This document shows, one piece after another, positions 28,146-36,225 of a stretch of 64,000 nucleotides of DNA (the stretch's first letter is position 1; every line of letters begins with the position of its first letter). The notes under the pieces are model-generated. The model searched no databases. It was not told the origin of the DNA and saw only the letters and a list, made by a program, of their open reading frames with translations. Source of the stretch: Corynebacterium marambiense. GTDB lineage: Bacteria > Actinomycetota > Actinomycetes > Mycobacteriales > Mycobacteriaceae. The translations under genes and the position numbers were made by a program. Location: contig NZ_JAEIOT010000004.1 of NCBI RefSeq assembly GCF_016342275.1, positions 496,001 to 560,000 of the forward strand. The letters run 5' to 3'.

Positions 28146-29785
28146 CGGATGACCTCCAGGTTCGCGTCGGCGGCGATGGCGATGGCGTTGAGGACGGCGA
28201 ACGCCTTGTGCAGTGATTCATCGGCTTCGGCCTGCGGCTTACTGTCACGGACGACCCCGGCCCCGGCCTGGACCACGGCCTGGCCGTCGCGGACGAAGGC
28301 CGACCGGATGACGATGCAGGTGTCCATGTCGCCGTTACCCCGCAGGTACCCCACGGCACCACCGTAGGAACCCCGCCTCTTTCCCTCGGTCTCCCTGAGG
28401 AGCTCCATGGCGCGCAGTTTCGGTGCCCCGGTCAATGTGCCCATGTTCATGCAGGCACGATATGCGTCGAGCGCGTCCAGTGTCGGGTCCAGATCTGCGG
28501 TCACGCGGCTCACCAGATGCATGACCCTGCTGTACCTGTCCACCTGGAGGAGATCGGCGACCCGGCGGGTGGCGGGTACAGCCACGCGGGCGAGGTCGTT
28601 TCGTGCGAGATCGACGAGCATGGTGTGCTCCGCGATCTCCTTGGCGTCGGTGCGAAGTTCGAGTTCAGCCCGGATATCGAGCTCGTCGTTGACGCTGCCG
28701 TCGGGGTTGAGCCCTCTCGGTCGGGTTCCGGCGATGGGGTACAGCTCGACCTGACGCGTGCTCGCGGTGAACTTGAGGTTCGATTCCGGGGATGCACCGA
28801 ACAGCTCGTAGGACTCACCGTTGGCCCGGCCCCGGACGTAGAACATGTACGGGCTGGGGTTCGTTGCCCGCAGTGCCCGGTAGGCGGCGAAGGCGTCGGG
28901 ACAGGGGGCGAGGAAGCTCCGCGCCGGGACCACCTGGTAGATGTCGCCGACCTCGATGTTCTTCTGCAGGCGGGCCACCTGGCCCCGGACCGTCGCGTCG
29001 TCCGTGTCCGCGGTGATGGTGAGGGTGTCGGTGGGATGGGCCGTGGGTACGTAGGCGTCGGCGTGGTCGGGTTCCGCGGTTGCGATCGCTTCCGCCAGCT
29101 CCGTGAGTTCGTGGGCGAGGCGGGCGGTCTCCGTCTCGCCCACACTGACGCCGACGAGTTCGGCGGTACCGGACTGGTGGTCGATGGTGAGGAGGACTTC
29201 GGCGACGAGGAACTGGTAGTCCGGGTAGGTGTTCTCACCGTCGGCGACCGCGGGGAGGTTCTCGAAGGTCTCGATGTAGTCGAAGGCGAAACCCCCGGCG
29301 ATGAACGGCAGGGCACCTTCTTCATCGTGATACCCGGGGTCCTGCTGGAGGCGGCGCAACGGTTCGATCGTGGAGATCTCGGTGAGCCTGCGGCGCTCGT
29401 CGAGTTCCGTTCCCGTAGGGAAGCGGAATGAGACCAGACTCGCTCCCCTATCGGTCGAAGAGTGCTCGACCAGTCGGTCGGACAGCGTCTCCCGGAGACG
29501 TTTCACGTGAAACATTCCGGATTTCGTGAGTGGTTGGGCGCAGACCGTATTCCCGCGACACGTGACACGAACCGAACCGCGGAGCACCGCAACCGATGTG
29601 AGACCCTGTCTTGAGGTGATGTCAGCGCTCTCGAGGAGCACCGAATCGTCGACCGAGGTGCCGCCGAGGAAAGCGAAGAGGGTCGAGGCGTTCTCGTGGT
29701 AGCGCACAGGGATGCGGTGGATGGTGGCGCCGGGTACGGGGGCCGGAGCGGTCGTCCCGCCGGTTGTTGCGTCGGTGTCAATCAC
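28142..29785 (-). CDS. trpE: Anthranilate synthase component I
   Basis: 547 residues. Chorismate-binding motifs include GDIYQVVPARSF, FGASPESNLKF, YPIAGTRPRG, AEHTMLVDLARNDLARV and the C-terminal GAGVVRDSKPQAEADESLHK. The feedback-binding LLESADITS segment near the N-terminus suggests tryptophan inhibition. GTG 29785 is chosen because AGGAAGG lies about 9 bp upstream and the longer frame reads through the attenuator. Unusually, a parS-like site is embedded near residues 91-96 and encodes MFHVKR. Confidence 0.94.
   Translation of the reverse strand: MIDTDATTGGTTAPAPVPGATIHRIPVRYHENASTLFAFLGGTSVDDSVLLESADITSRQGLTSVAVLRGSVRVTCRGNTVCAQPLTKSGMFHVKRLRETLSDRLVEHSSTDRGASLVSFRFPTGTELDERRRLTEISTIEPLRRLQQDPGYHDEEGALPFIAGGFAFDYIETFENLPAVADGENTYPDYQFLVAEVLLTIDHQSGTAELVGVSVGETETARLAHELTELAEAIATAEPDHADAYVPTAHPTDTLTITADTDDATVRGQVARLQKNIEVGDIYQVVPARSFLAPCPDAFAAYRALRATNPSPYMFYVRGRANGESYELFGASPESNLKFTASTRQVELYPIAGTRPRGLNPDGSVNDELDIRAELELRTDAKEIAEHTMLVDLARNDLARVAVPATRRVADLLQVDRYSRVMHLVSRVTADLDPTLDALDAYRACMNMGTLTGAPKLRAMELLRETEGKRRGSYGGAVGYLRGNGDMDTCIVIRSAFVRDGQAVVQAGAGVVRDSKPQAEADESLHKAFAVLNAIAIAADANLEVIR
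29499..29514. promoter_or_regulatory. parS-like site 6, inside trpE
   Basis: CGTTTCACGTGAAACA matches 15/16. It lies in coding sequence and is read on the minus strand as FHVK in TrpE. Confidence 0.8.
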
Positions 29786-29865
29786 CTCGAATGGCCTTCC
29801 TGTGTTGTTGGGGTCGGGAGGTTCGGCCGCGTCACCCCGGGCGTTCTTTCTCCGGCGGGTACCGG

Positions 29866-29907
29866 CATGAAGAAAGGCTCGCTGCTTGGGGTTCAAGCGG
29901 GCGAGCC
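29866..29907 (-). terminator. trp attenuator terminator hairpin
   Basis: On the minus strand the 7-bp stem GGCTCGC/GCGAGCC (29876-29882 with 29901-29907) has an inner GCTTG/CAAGC stem and is followed by TTTCTTC. It lies between trpL and trpE, the arrangement of a transcription attenuator. Confidence 0.8.
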
Positions 29908-29944
29908 CTCGGGTGTTCGATTCTGACGGTGAAAAGACCGTCGC

Positions 29945-30016
29945 CTACATTCCGCGGCTCGCCTCGACAGCGTGCCACCACCACTGGGTGTGAAGGGTTA
30001 CGGAAATGTTGGACAT
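29945..30016 (-). CDS. trpL: trp operon leader peptide, WWW motif
   Basis: A 23-codon ORF, MSNISVTLHTQWWWHAVEAS followed by RGM and TAG. Three consecutive Trp codons are the hallmark of a trp leader peptide: ribosome stalling when charged tRNA-Trp is scarce favours antitermination. The terminator hairpin at 29876-29907 and trpE follow directly. The -10 box is 7 bp before the ATG and no Shine-Dalgarno sequence is visible, so it is probably translated from a leaderless transcript. Confidence 0.88.
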   Translation of the reverse strand: MSNISVTLHTQWWWHAVEASRGM

Positions 30017-30023
30017 GGAGAAC

Positions 30024-30054
30024 AGTTTAGCACCGCAGGCTCGTTCGCGTGCAA
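30024..30054 (-). promoter_or_regulatory. trp operon promoter
   Basis: The -10 box TAAACT (30024-30029) and a -35-like TTGCAC (30049-30054) lie on the minus strand with a 19-bp spacer. Seven bases separate the -10 from the trpL ATG. Confidence 0.6.
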
Positions 30055-30330
30055 CCGTTCTCGCTGGATGCTCCACCCCTTGACGGGTGTAAATCGTCTC
30101 TCGGAGAGCGGCGCGGGAAGCGTTCGGTGTGGCGGTTTCTTCGTTTATTTCGGTTGCCGGGGTGTGGTCCCCGGGGTATGGGACACATTAACGTCGGTGA
30201 CGTAAAGATGGTGTTCAGAGTACACTGATACTGATAAACTGAAAGAGAAATACGGGGATACGAACTCTGTCCGGTTTCCGGTTCGGATCTGATGAGCCTC
30301 CCCCGTCACCCCAGGAGAAAGGTGTTCACC
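30030..30330. other. Divergent intergenic region between trp operon and pck
   Basis: The left end holds the trp promoter. A CCGGGG/CCCCGG hairpin is at 30157-30174, and ACGTC-GGT-GACGT (30191-30203) is an operator-like palindrome. A TGATAAACT extended -10 (30232-30240) probably drives pck, followed by a 90-bp leader. No gene is visible. Confidence 0.5.
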
Positions 30331-32205
30331 GTGGCAACAACCGATTACACGACAGTGCTGGAAGAAGCGGGCGTCGGCAATCAGCACATCGTCGACTTCG
30401 TGAACGAATGGGCTGAGATTCTGCAGCCCGATTCCATTGAGGTCATCTCTGCTGAGGATGATCAGCGACTGATCGACTCCGCATTGGCCGACGATGAGAT
30501 CCAGCCCGCCGGTGAAGGCCGCTACTACTCGCGCAGCTACCACAAGGACACCGCTCGCACGGAGGAAAAGACCGTCGTGGCGACCCACGATCCCGCAGAT
30601 CGCGGTGAGTACAACAACTGGCGCGACGCTTCCGAAATCACCGCCGAGCAGAAGGCGAAGATGGCTGGGGCGTACCGGGGTAAGACGATGTACGTCCTCC
30701 CCTATCTGATGAGCCCGAAGGACTCGCCCTTCGCTCCGTGGGCCGCCGGTGTCGAACTCACCGACAACCGGACCGTCTGCCTGCACATGATCCGGATGGC
30801 CCGGGTCGGGATCGACTACCTCAGTGACCTCGAGGACCCGGACCATTTCGTCCGTGCCGTCCACGTCACCGGAGACCTCGAGAACCTCGGCCAGGGAACG
30901 GATGACGACCAGCGTTGCTTCGCGACGGTCGCCGACGAACGGACCATTCTGCACTACGGTTCCTCCTACGGTGGAAACGCCCTGCTCGGGAAGATTGCGC
31001 ACGGCCTGCGTCAGGCTTGCTATGACGGTTGGGCCTCGGGAGAGTTCCTCGCCGAGCAGTTCATGCTCATCGGAATCCACGACAAAGTCACCGGTGAGCA
31101 GCGCTACATCTGCGGCGGGTTCCCGTCGGCTTCCGGCAAGACGAACCTCGCCATGATGCTTCCTCCGGACGGCCTTGGCGACCGCTACGAGGTGTTCTTC
31201 TACGGCGATGACATCGTGTGGCTTCGGGTGGGTGTCGACGGCCGACTCTACGGCATGAACCCGGAGTTCGGTGCCTTCGGTGTCGCCCCCAACACGAACC
31301 GCAACACCAACCCGACCGCGATTGATGCGATCGCCGAGGGAACCGGCACCCTGTTCACCAATGTTGCCTACAACACTAAGACGCACCAGGTCTGGTGGGA
31401 AGGAATGACTCCGGACTTCCCTGAGGATCTGGACGGATGGCTGGACTGGAAGGGCGAGGCTATCGCTGACCGGCCTGCGGAGCGTCAGCGTTCGGAGGAG
31501 AAGGGGGATGAGTGGGCGCACCCGAACTCCCGTTTCACCACTACCCTCGCGAACGTTCCGAACGTAGCACCTAATTACGAGGTGCCCGGTGGTGTTCCTG
31601 TTGACGCCATTATCTTCGGTGGGCGGGTGCGGGACCGCGAGCCGTTGATCCGTGCTTTCCGTGATCCCGCTGAGGGAGTTTACGACGGATTGACACTCGG
31701 CGCGGAGGCGACCGCTGCCGCCGAGGGCAAGGCCGGACAACTCCGCTACGACCCGATGTCGATGCGGCCGTTCATGGCGTACCCGGAGGGCCGCTACGCA
31801 CAGCACTGGCTGAATATCTTTGATAAGGCGAAAGAAATCGGCGGAGAGAGTGCGCTGCCGGTGTTCGCGCATGTCAACTGGTTCCAGCGGGGTGCGGATG
31901 GTCGCTACATGTGGCCGGGTTACCGCGACAATCTCCGTGCTCTTCTGTGGCTGCTGGACTTCAAGGACGGCAAGGTTGAGGGAACTGAAACCCCGGTCGG
32001 CCTAATCCCGAAGCTCGACGAGCTGGACCTCACCGGATTCACCGGAGACAGGGACGATCTTGAGACGATCCTCACGATTGACCGGGATCTTTGGCTCCGG
32101 GAGATGGATTCTCGGGCGGAGCACCTGGGACATTTCGAGGGGCTTCCAGAGCGGATCTGGGAAGCACACCGTCGGGTGGAGAAGAATTTGAAGGATTCGG
32201 AGTAG
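30331..32205 (+). CDS. pck: Phosphoenolpyruvate carboxykinase (GTP type)
   Basis: 624 residues from GTG 30331; GTG 30322 is also possible, with AGGAG closer to it. It converts oxaloacetate and GTP to PEP. Recognisable GTP-PEPCK elements are YGGNALLGKIAH, the P-loop GFPSASGKTNLAM, GDDIVWLR, NPEFGAFGVAPNTN, and the C-terminal guanine-binding VNWFQRGADGRYMWPG. The P-loop Cys of classical GTP enzymes (SACGKTN) is Ser268 here. Sequence details suggest a different subfamily from the well-known C. glutamicum enzyme. It is convergent with the iron-uptake operon. Confidence 0.92.
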   Translation: MATTDYTTVLEEAGVGNQHIVDFVNEWAEILQPDSIEVISAEDDQRLIDSALADDEIQPAGEGRYYSRSYHKDTARTEEKTVVATHDPADRGEYNNWRDASEITAEQKAKMAGAYRGKTMYVLPYLMSPKDSPFAPWAAGVELTDNRTVCLHMIRMARVGIDYLSDLEDPDHFVRAVHVTGDLENLGQGTDDDQRCFATVADERTILHYGSSYGGNALLGKIAHGLRQACYDGWASGEFLAEQFMLIGIHDKVTGEQRYICGGFPSASGKTNLAMMLPPDGLGDRYEVFFYGDDIVWLRVGVDGRLYGMNPEFGAFGVAPNTNRNTNPTAIDAIAEGTGTLFTNVAYNTKTHQVWWEGMTPDFPEDLDGWLDWKGEAIADRPAERQRSEEKGDEWAHPNSRFTTTLANVPNVAPNYEVPGGVPVDAIIFGGRVRDREPLIRAFRDPAEGVYDGLTLGAEATAAAEGKAGQLRYDPMSMRPFMAYPEGRYAQHWLNIFDKAKEIGGESALPVFAHVNWFQRGADGRYMWPGYRDNLRALLWLLDFKDGKVEGTETPVGLIPKLDELDLTGFTGDRDDLETILTIDRDLWLREMDSRAEHLGHFEGLPERIWEAHRRVEKNLKDSE

Positions 32206-32226
32206 TAGTCCGGAGCGGTTATCGCT

Positions 32227-32293
32227 GAGCTGTACCGAATAGTACAGCTAGTAGCAACGGGTGGGTTGTCTCCAATGAGATAATCCACCCGTT
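32227..32293. terminator. Twin hairpins between convergent pck and iron operon
   Basis: AGCTGTAC/GTACAGCT (32228-32249) is followed by AACGGGTGG/CCACCCGTT (32256-32293), the second with an inner TCTC/GAGA stem. They probably act bidirectionally, though T-runs are weak. Confidence 0.6.
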
Positions 32294-32295
32294 AT

Positions 32296-33132
32296 CTAGT
32301 TCTGGTCGACGGGGACGACGATGGGACGCCCAGAGTGGGGATCGGTGATGAGGTCGCAGTTCAGGTTGTAGACGTCGTGGATGAGGTCGGGGGTGACGAG
32401 GTCGGTGACCGGACCTGATCCGACGATCTGACCCTCCTTCATCATGATGAGGTTCGTTGCGTAGCGGAAAGCGAGGGTCAGTTCGTGGAGGACGGCGACG
32501 ATGGTGACGCCTTCGCGCTGCAGATTGCGTGCGAGATTGAGTACTTCGATCTGATGGGTGATGTCGAGGTACGTGGTGGGTTCATCGAGTAGGACGATGG
32601 GGGTTTGTTGCGCGAGCACGAGGGCGATCCAGACGCGTTGCCGTTGTCCGCCCGAGAGTTCGGCGACGAAGCGGTCCGCGAGATCGGTGACGTTTGCTCG
32701 TGACATCGCTTGTTCGACGGCTTGTTGGTCGCTTGCTGACCATTGTCGGAACATGCCCTGATGGGGGTATCTGCCGCGCCCAATCAGATCTTCAACGAGG
32801 ATGCCGTCGGGTGCGTGAGGTGATTGAGGTAACAAACTCAATCGGCGGGCGACATCTTTAGGGGGGGTATCGCTGATGGGTGTGTCGTCGAGGTGAACGG
32901 CTCCCGTCGTCGTGGGCAGCATCCTGGCGAGGGCACGAAGGAGCGTTGATTTGCCACAGGCGTTGGGGCCGACGATCACGGTGAATTCACCGTCGGGGAT
33001 CGACACGTCGAGGTTTTCCAGGATTACCTTATCGCCGTATCCGACGGTGATGTTTCGTGCCTGAAGACGCGCCGTCGGTGTGCGGTGGATGGACTCAGCG
33101 GTGGGTTCGGGGGTGCGGGGTGTGTCATTCAT
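32296..33132 (-). CDS. Iron-chelate ABC transporter ATPase (FepC-like)
   Basis: 278 residues. It has Walker A GPNACGKST, signature LSGGQRQR, Walker B PIVLLDEPTTYLD and the H-loop AVLHELTLA. It opens with LQARNITVGYGDKVILENL, typical of FepC/FecE ATPases of ferric siderophore importers. The start ATG 33132 overlaps the upstream permease stop. It is the last gene of the operon. Confidence 0.92.
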   Translation of the reverse strand: MNDTPRTPEPTAESIHRTPTARLQARNITVGYGDKVILENLDVSIPDGEFTVIVGPNACGKSTLLRALARMLPTTTGAVHLDDTPISDTPPKDVARRLSLLPQSPHAPDGILVEDLIGRGRYPHQGMFRQWSASDQQAVEQAMSRANVTDLADRFVAELSGGQRQRVWIALVLAQQTPIVLLDEPTTYLDITHQIEVLNLARNLQREGVTIVAVLHELTLAFRYATNLIMMKEGQIVGSGPVTDLVTPDLIHDVYNLNCDLITDPHSGRPIVVPVDQN

Positions 33133-34199
33133 GTTCGGTCCTTTCGCCACTCCCTGGAGAGTAGCCAGATCAGGTAGATACCGCCGAGGGAACCGGTGAC
33201 GACTCCAACGGGAAGCTGTGTGGGGGCGAACAGTCGCTGGGAGATCACGTCTGAGGTCAAAACGAGGAAAGCGCCCATGAGTGCGGCTCCCCCTAGACCG
33301 GGTCCACTGGTGCGGGTCAGTCGTCGCGCGAGCTGAGGTGCGGCGAGTGCGATAAACGCGATGGGACCGGCGGCTGCGACGGTGACGGCAACGAGGCTGA
33401 CGCCGATGATGATCAACTGGATGCGCCGGGTGTCGACCGGGACTCCGAGACCGACTGCTAGATCAGGTCCGGTCAGCATGACTCCCAGGGGGCGGGCGAG
33501 GAGCAGGGAGGCTGGGATCAACAGCGCCAGCACGGCTCCGAGGACGATGGTTTCTCCCCAGGTTGTGGCGTTGAATGATCCTGCAAGCCACTGGGCTGCG
33601 GTTTGTGCCGCAGTCAGGGATGCCCGGACGATGAGGAGGCCGTTAACGCCCTGCAAGATCGCGGCGACACCGATACCGATGAGGACGAACCGGGTGCCGG
33701 TGACGCCACCTTGACGGGACAGCAGATAAACGGTGGCTCCGGTGGCGAATCCGCCGAGTAGTGCACCTAGTCCGATGGCGAGCGGACCTCCATTGAACAC
33801 GATGATCTGGAGAAGTGCTCCGGTTGCGGCGCCGACGGTGAATCCGGTGATATCGGGGCTACCGAGGGGATTTCCGGTGAGTGCTTGGAAGATTGCTCCG
33901 GAGATTCCGAGTGCGGCACCGACGATCAGTGCCATGACGACGCGGGGGGCGCGGAGATCACGGACGAAGAACTGGGTGAGGGGATCATCATTGATCCCGA
34001 GGAGTGAGCGGATAACCTGCGTTGCGGAGATCGGGTAGTCGCCGAGCATGAGTGCGAACACGATGACGATGCAGGTTGCCATCGCGATGATCAGACCGGC
34101 GAAGAAGGCCCGCCGTTCGATCCGTAGGGTCCAGGGTCCGCGGCGGATGAGGAGGTGCCGGGACCGGGAGGTTTTTTGGAGAATGCGCTGGTTGTTCAC
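33129..34199 (-). CDS. FecCD-family iron-chelate permease (FepG-like)
   Basis: 356 residues with about nine TM segments. FecCD motifs include DLRAPRVVMALIVGAALGISGAIFQALTGNPL and, near the C-terminus, AAGPIAFIALAAPQLARRL with a conserved Gly/Pro segment. GTG 34199 overlaps the upstream permease stop (GTGA). It should form a heterodimer with the FepD-like partner encoded just upstream. Confidence 0.92.
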   Translation of the reverse strand: MNNQRILQKTSRSRHLLIRRGPWTLRIERRAFFAGLIIAMATCIVIVFALMLGDYPISATQVIRSLLGINDDPLTQFFVRDLRAPRVVMALIVGAALGISGAIFQALTGNPLGSPDITGFTVGAATGALLQIIVFNGGPLAIGLGALLGGFATGATVYLLSRQGGVTGTRFVLIGIGVAAILQGVNGLLIVRASLTAAQTAAQWLAGSFNATTWGETIVLGAVLALLIPASLLLARPLGVMLTGPDLAVGLGVPVDTRRIQLIIIGVSLVAVTVAAAGPIAFIALAAPQLARRLTRTSGPGLGGAALMGAFLVLTSDVISQRLFAPTQLPVGVVTGSLGGIYLIWLLSREWRKDRT

Positions 34200-35194
34200 A
34201 GTGACTCGATCCGACGACGGCGAACGATGGCGATAAAGAAGGGTCCGCCGAGAATTGTGGTGACAATCCCTGTCTGTAGTTCTTGTGGTGCCATGATGAT
34301 CCTGGCGATGATATCTGCGGTGAGAAGAACAACTGGAGCGGATAACGCGGAAAAGGGTAGTACCCAGCGTTGGTCGGGTCCGCAGATGAACCGCGCGATG
34401 TAAGGCACGCCAAGACCGATGAACATGATAGGTCCGACTGCGGCGGTTGCTGCACCGGCAAGAAGTGTCACGGCAATCATGACGAGGGTGCGGATTAGGC
34501 CGACTCGTACTCCGAGGGAGCGTCCTTCTTCGTCGCCGAGGGCGAGGGCGTTGAGACTTGGTGCGGTCGCGAAGGCCAGGAGAAGGCCGATGATGATGAA
34601 ACCACTGACTGCGATGAGTACTGGCCAGCCGCGCCCTTCCACTGATCCGGTCGCCCAGAAGCGGAACTCGTTGAAAGCGTGCCGGTTGGAGAGGATGACA
34701 ACCTGCACGATGGATGAAACGGCCATCGTGACTGCGACACCGGCTAGTGCGAGTCGGACGGGAGTTGGCGCGGATCGGCCTGCGCCGCCGAGAACGTAGA
34801 CGACGACGGCAGCCAGAGCTGCACCGATGAAGGCGAACCACAGGTAGAACCAGATGCTCGTTATTCCGGCGACGGCTACCGCAAGAACAACGGCGAGTGA
34901 GGCTCCCGCGTTGACACCGAGGACACCGGGATCAGCCAGCGGATTTCGGGTAAGGGACTGCATCAGGGCGCCGGCGCAGCCAAGTGCGGCGGCGACGATG
35001 ATGACGACGATGGTCCTCGGTACTCGTTGCTCGTGAATCACAGTGGATTCGAAACTTGTATCTGGACTGATCAGCAGGTGCAGCACATGAGACACGGGGA
35101 TCGGGTTAGATCCGATCATCAGTGACGCAATGATGAGGACGAACAGCAGGGCTGCGGAGACGAGGAACCCGATTCGACGACGGGACCGGTACAT
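34196..35194 (-). CDS. FecCD-family iron-chelate permease (FepD-like)
   Basis: 332 residues with about nine TM helices. It has the HEQRVPRTIVVIIVAAALGC-type opening, ALMQSLTRNPLADPGVLGVN and VGPIMFIGLGVPYIARFI. ATG 35194 begins two bases after the preceding surface-protein stop, placing it inside one operon with the surface proteins. Confidence 0.92.
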   Translation of the reverse strand: MYRSRRRIGFLVSAALLFVLIIASLMIGSNPIPVSHVLHLLISPDTSFESTVIHEQRVPRTIVVIIVAAALGCAGALMQSLTRNPLADPGVLGVNAGASLAVVLAVAVAGITSIWFYLWFAFIGAALAAVVVYVLGGAGRSAPTPVRLALAGVAVTMAVSSIVQVVILSNRHAFNEFRFWATGSVEGRGWPVLIAVSGFIIIGLLLAFATAPSLNALALGDEEGRSLGVRVGLIRTLVMIAVTLLAGAATAAVGPIMFIGLGVPYIARFICGPDQRWVLPFSALSAPVVLLTADIIARIIMAPQELQTGIVTTILGGPFFIAIVRRRRIESL

Positions 35195-35196
35195 CG

Positions 35197-36168
35197 CTAG
35201 TTGGTGCTGTCAGGACGGTTGCGGTTGGTGTACAGGTAGGCACCCACCCCTGAGAGACCCACGACCAGGATTGCACCGCCGATCAACATACCGACGATGG
35301 GAGCCTGTCCGTTTGCCGCCTGGGCAGTCTGTTGGACGGGAACGTAATCGTAATAGACGTCGCCGTCCTCACCAGATTCCATGACCTTGTCACCTGTGGT
35401 GCCTGATCCACCGGCAGATAGCTTTGACTGCTCCAGTGGTTTCTTCGCGGCTCCACCGCCGGCCGGGCGGGATGCTCCGCCGTTGGCCGGGCGGGCTGCC
35501 CCGCCGCCTCGTTGGGCACCGCCAGCTGCAGGTTCATCGATGACGCGGGTGATGGTGGAGCGCTGGCCACCACCTCCACCTGTTTCGCGGTTGCCTCGCG
35601 AGCGGCTATTATCTCGAGCCGCCTCGGTGCGGCGCGCTCCACCACTGTTGTCGCGAGCAGCGTTGTTGGCTCCGGCACCTGTGCCACCGGTGCCCGCGTC
35701 GGTACCGCTGTCGGAATTACTATTCCCCGAGGTCACGGTGAAGTAATCACTGCGGTGTGAGTATCCGAGAACTCCGAGATCACCGTCGCCGCTGACGGGT
35801 TCGTTCGCCAGGAACCTAAGCCAGTGCTGTCCGCTATTGATGCTGCAGGGAATGTCGACGGAACCTGAGGCGCTACCATCGGAGCCGATAACCTGCGAAG
35901 CGACGACACCGGTGCCGTGGGTTGACTGGTCGAAACCCGCGCCGTCATCAATCTTGATGTTCAGCGTTTCGCCGGCGGGGAAACCTGATACTGAGTAGCT
36001 CAGGGACTCACAGGGTTCGATCGTGGTCGGGGAGATCGACGAGGAGGTTCCTGGGGTGTTAGGGCTGGCCCCTCCCGGGGGCACCGCCCAGGCGGTGGGT
36101 AAGGTGATCAGGAAGGCGGTAGAGAGAATGGCGCCTGCGGTAGTGATGCGTGATGTGAAGGTATTCAT
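35197..36168 (-). CDS. Membrane-anchored surface protein with one Ig-like repeat, iron operon
   Basis: 323 residues. A signal peptide ends near AWAVPP. One Ig-like module follows (about 45-140; VSGFPAGETLNIKIDDGAGF, then GQHWLRFLANEP), then a Gly/Arg/Asn-rich linker (about 145-260) and a C-terminal TM helix (about 293-315, VGMLIGGAILVVGLSGVGAY) with a short cytoplasmic tail. The module's GxxLxIKIDDG and HWLRxL patterns recur in two neighbouring proteins. It sits 2 bp before the permease gene. Binding of iron chelate or heme is an inference from context. Confidence 0.8.
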   Translation of the reverse strand: MNTFTSRITTAGAILSTAFLITLPTAWAVPPGGASPNTPGTSSSISPTTIEPCESLSYSVSGFPAGETLNIKIDDGAGFDQSTHGTGVVASQVIGSDGSASGSVDIPCSINSGQHWLRFLANEPVSGDGDLGVLGYSHRSDYFTVTSGNSNSDSGTDAGTGGTGAGANNAARDNSGGARRTEAARDNSRSRGNRETGGGGGQRSTITRVIDEPAAGGAQRGGGAARPANGGASRPAGGGAAKKPLEQSKLSAGGSGTTGDKVMESGEDGDVYYDYVPVQQTAQAANGQAPIVGMLIGGAILVVGLSGVGAYLYTNRNRPDSTN

Positions 36169-36225
36169 GTGTGCTCCAGGAAATCGGTGGGTTGAGAGCT
36201 GTGCGGAGAGGAAGTGGCGTAGAGG

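Noticed and set aside
28142..29896. 584-residue TrpE
   Set aside because: The extension runs across the attenuator hairpin; the GTG at 29785 has a ribosome site and family-like length.
30145..31872. Long antisense frame over pck
   Set aside because: It mirrors the codon structure of pck and contains no recognisable domain.
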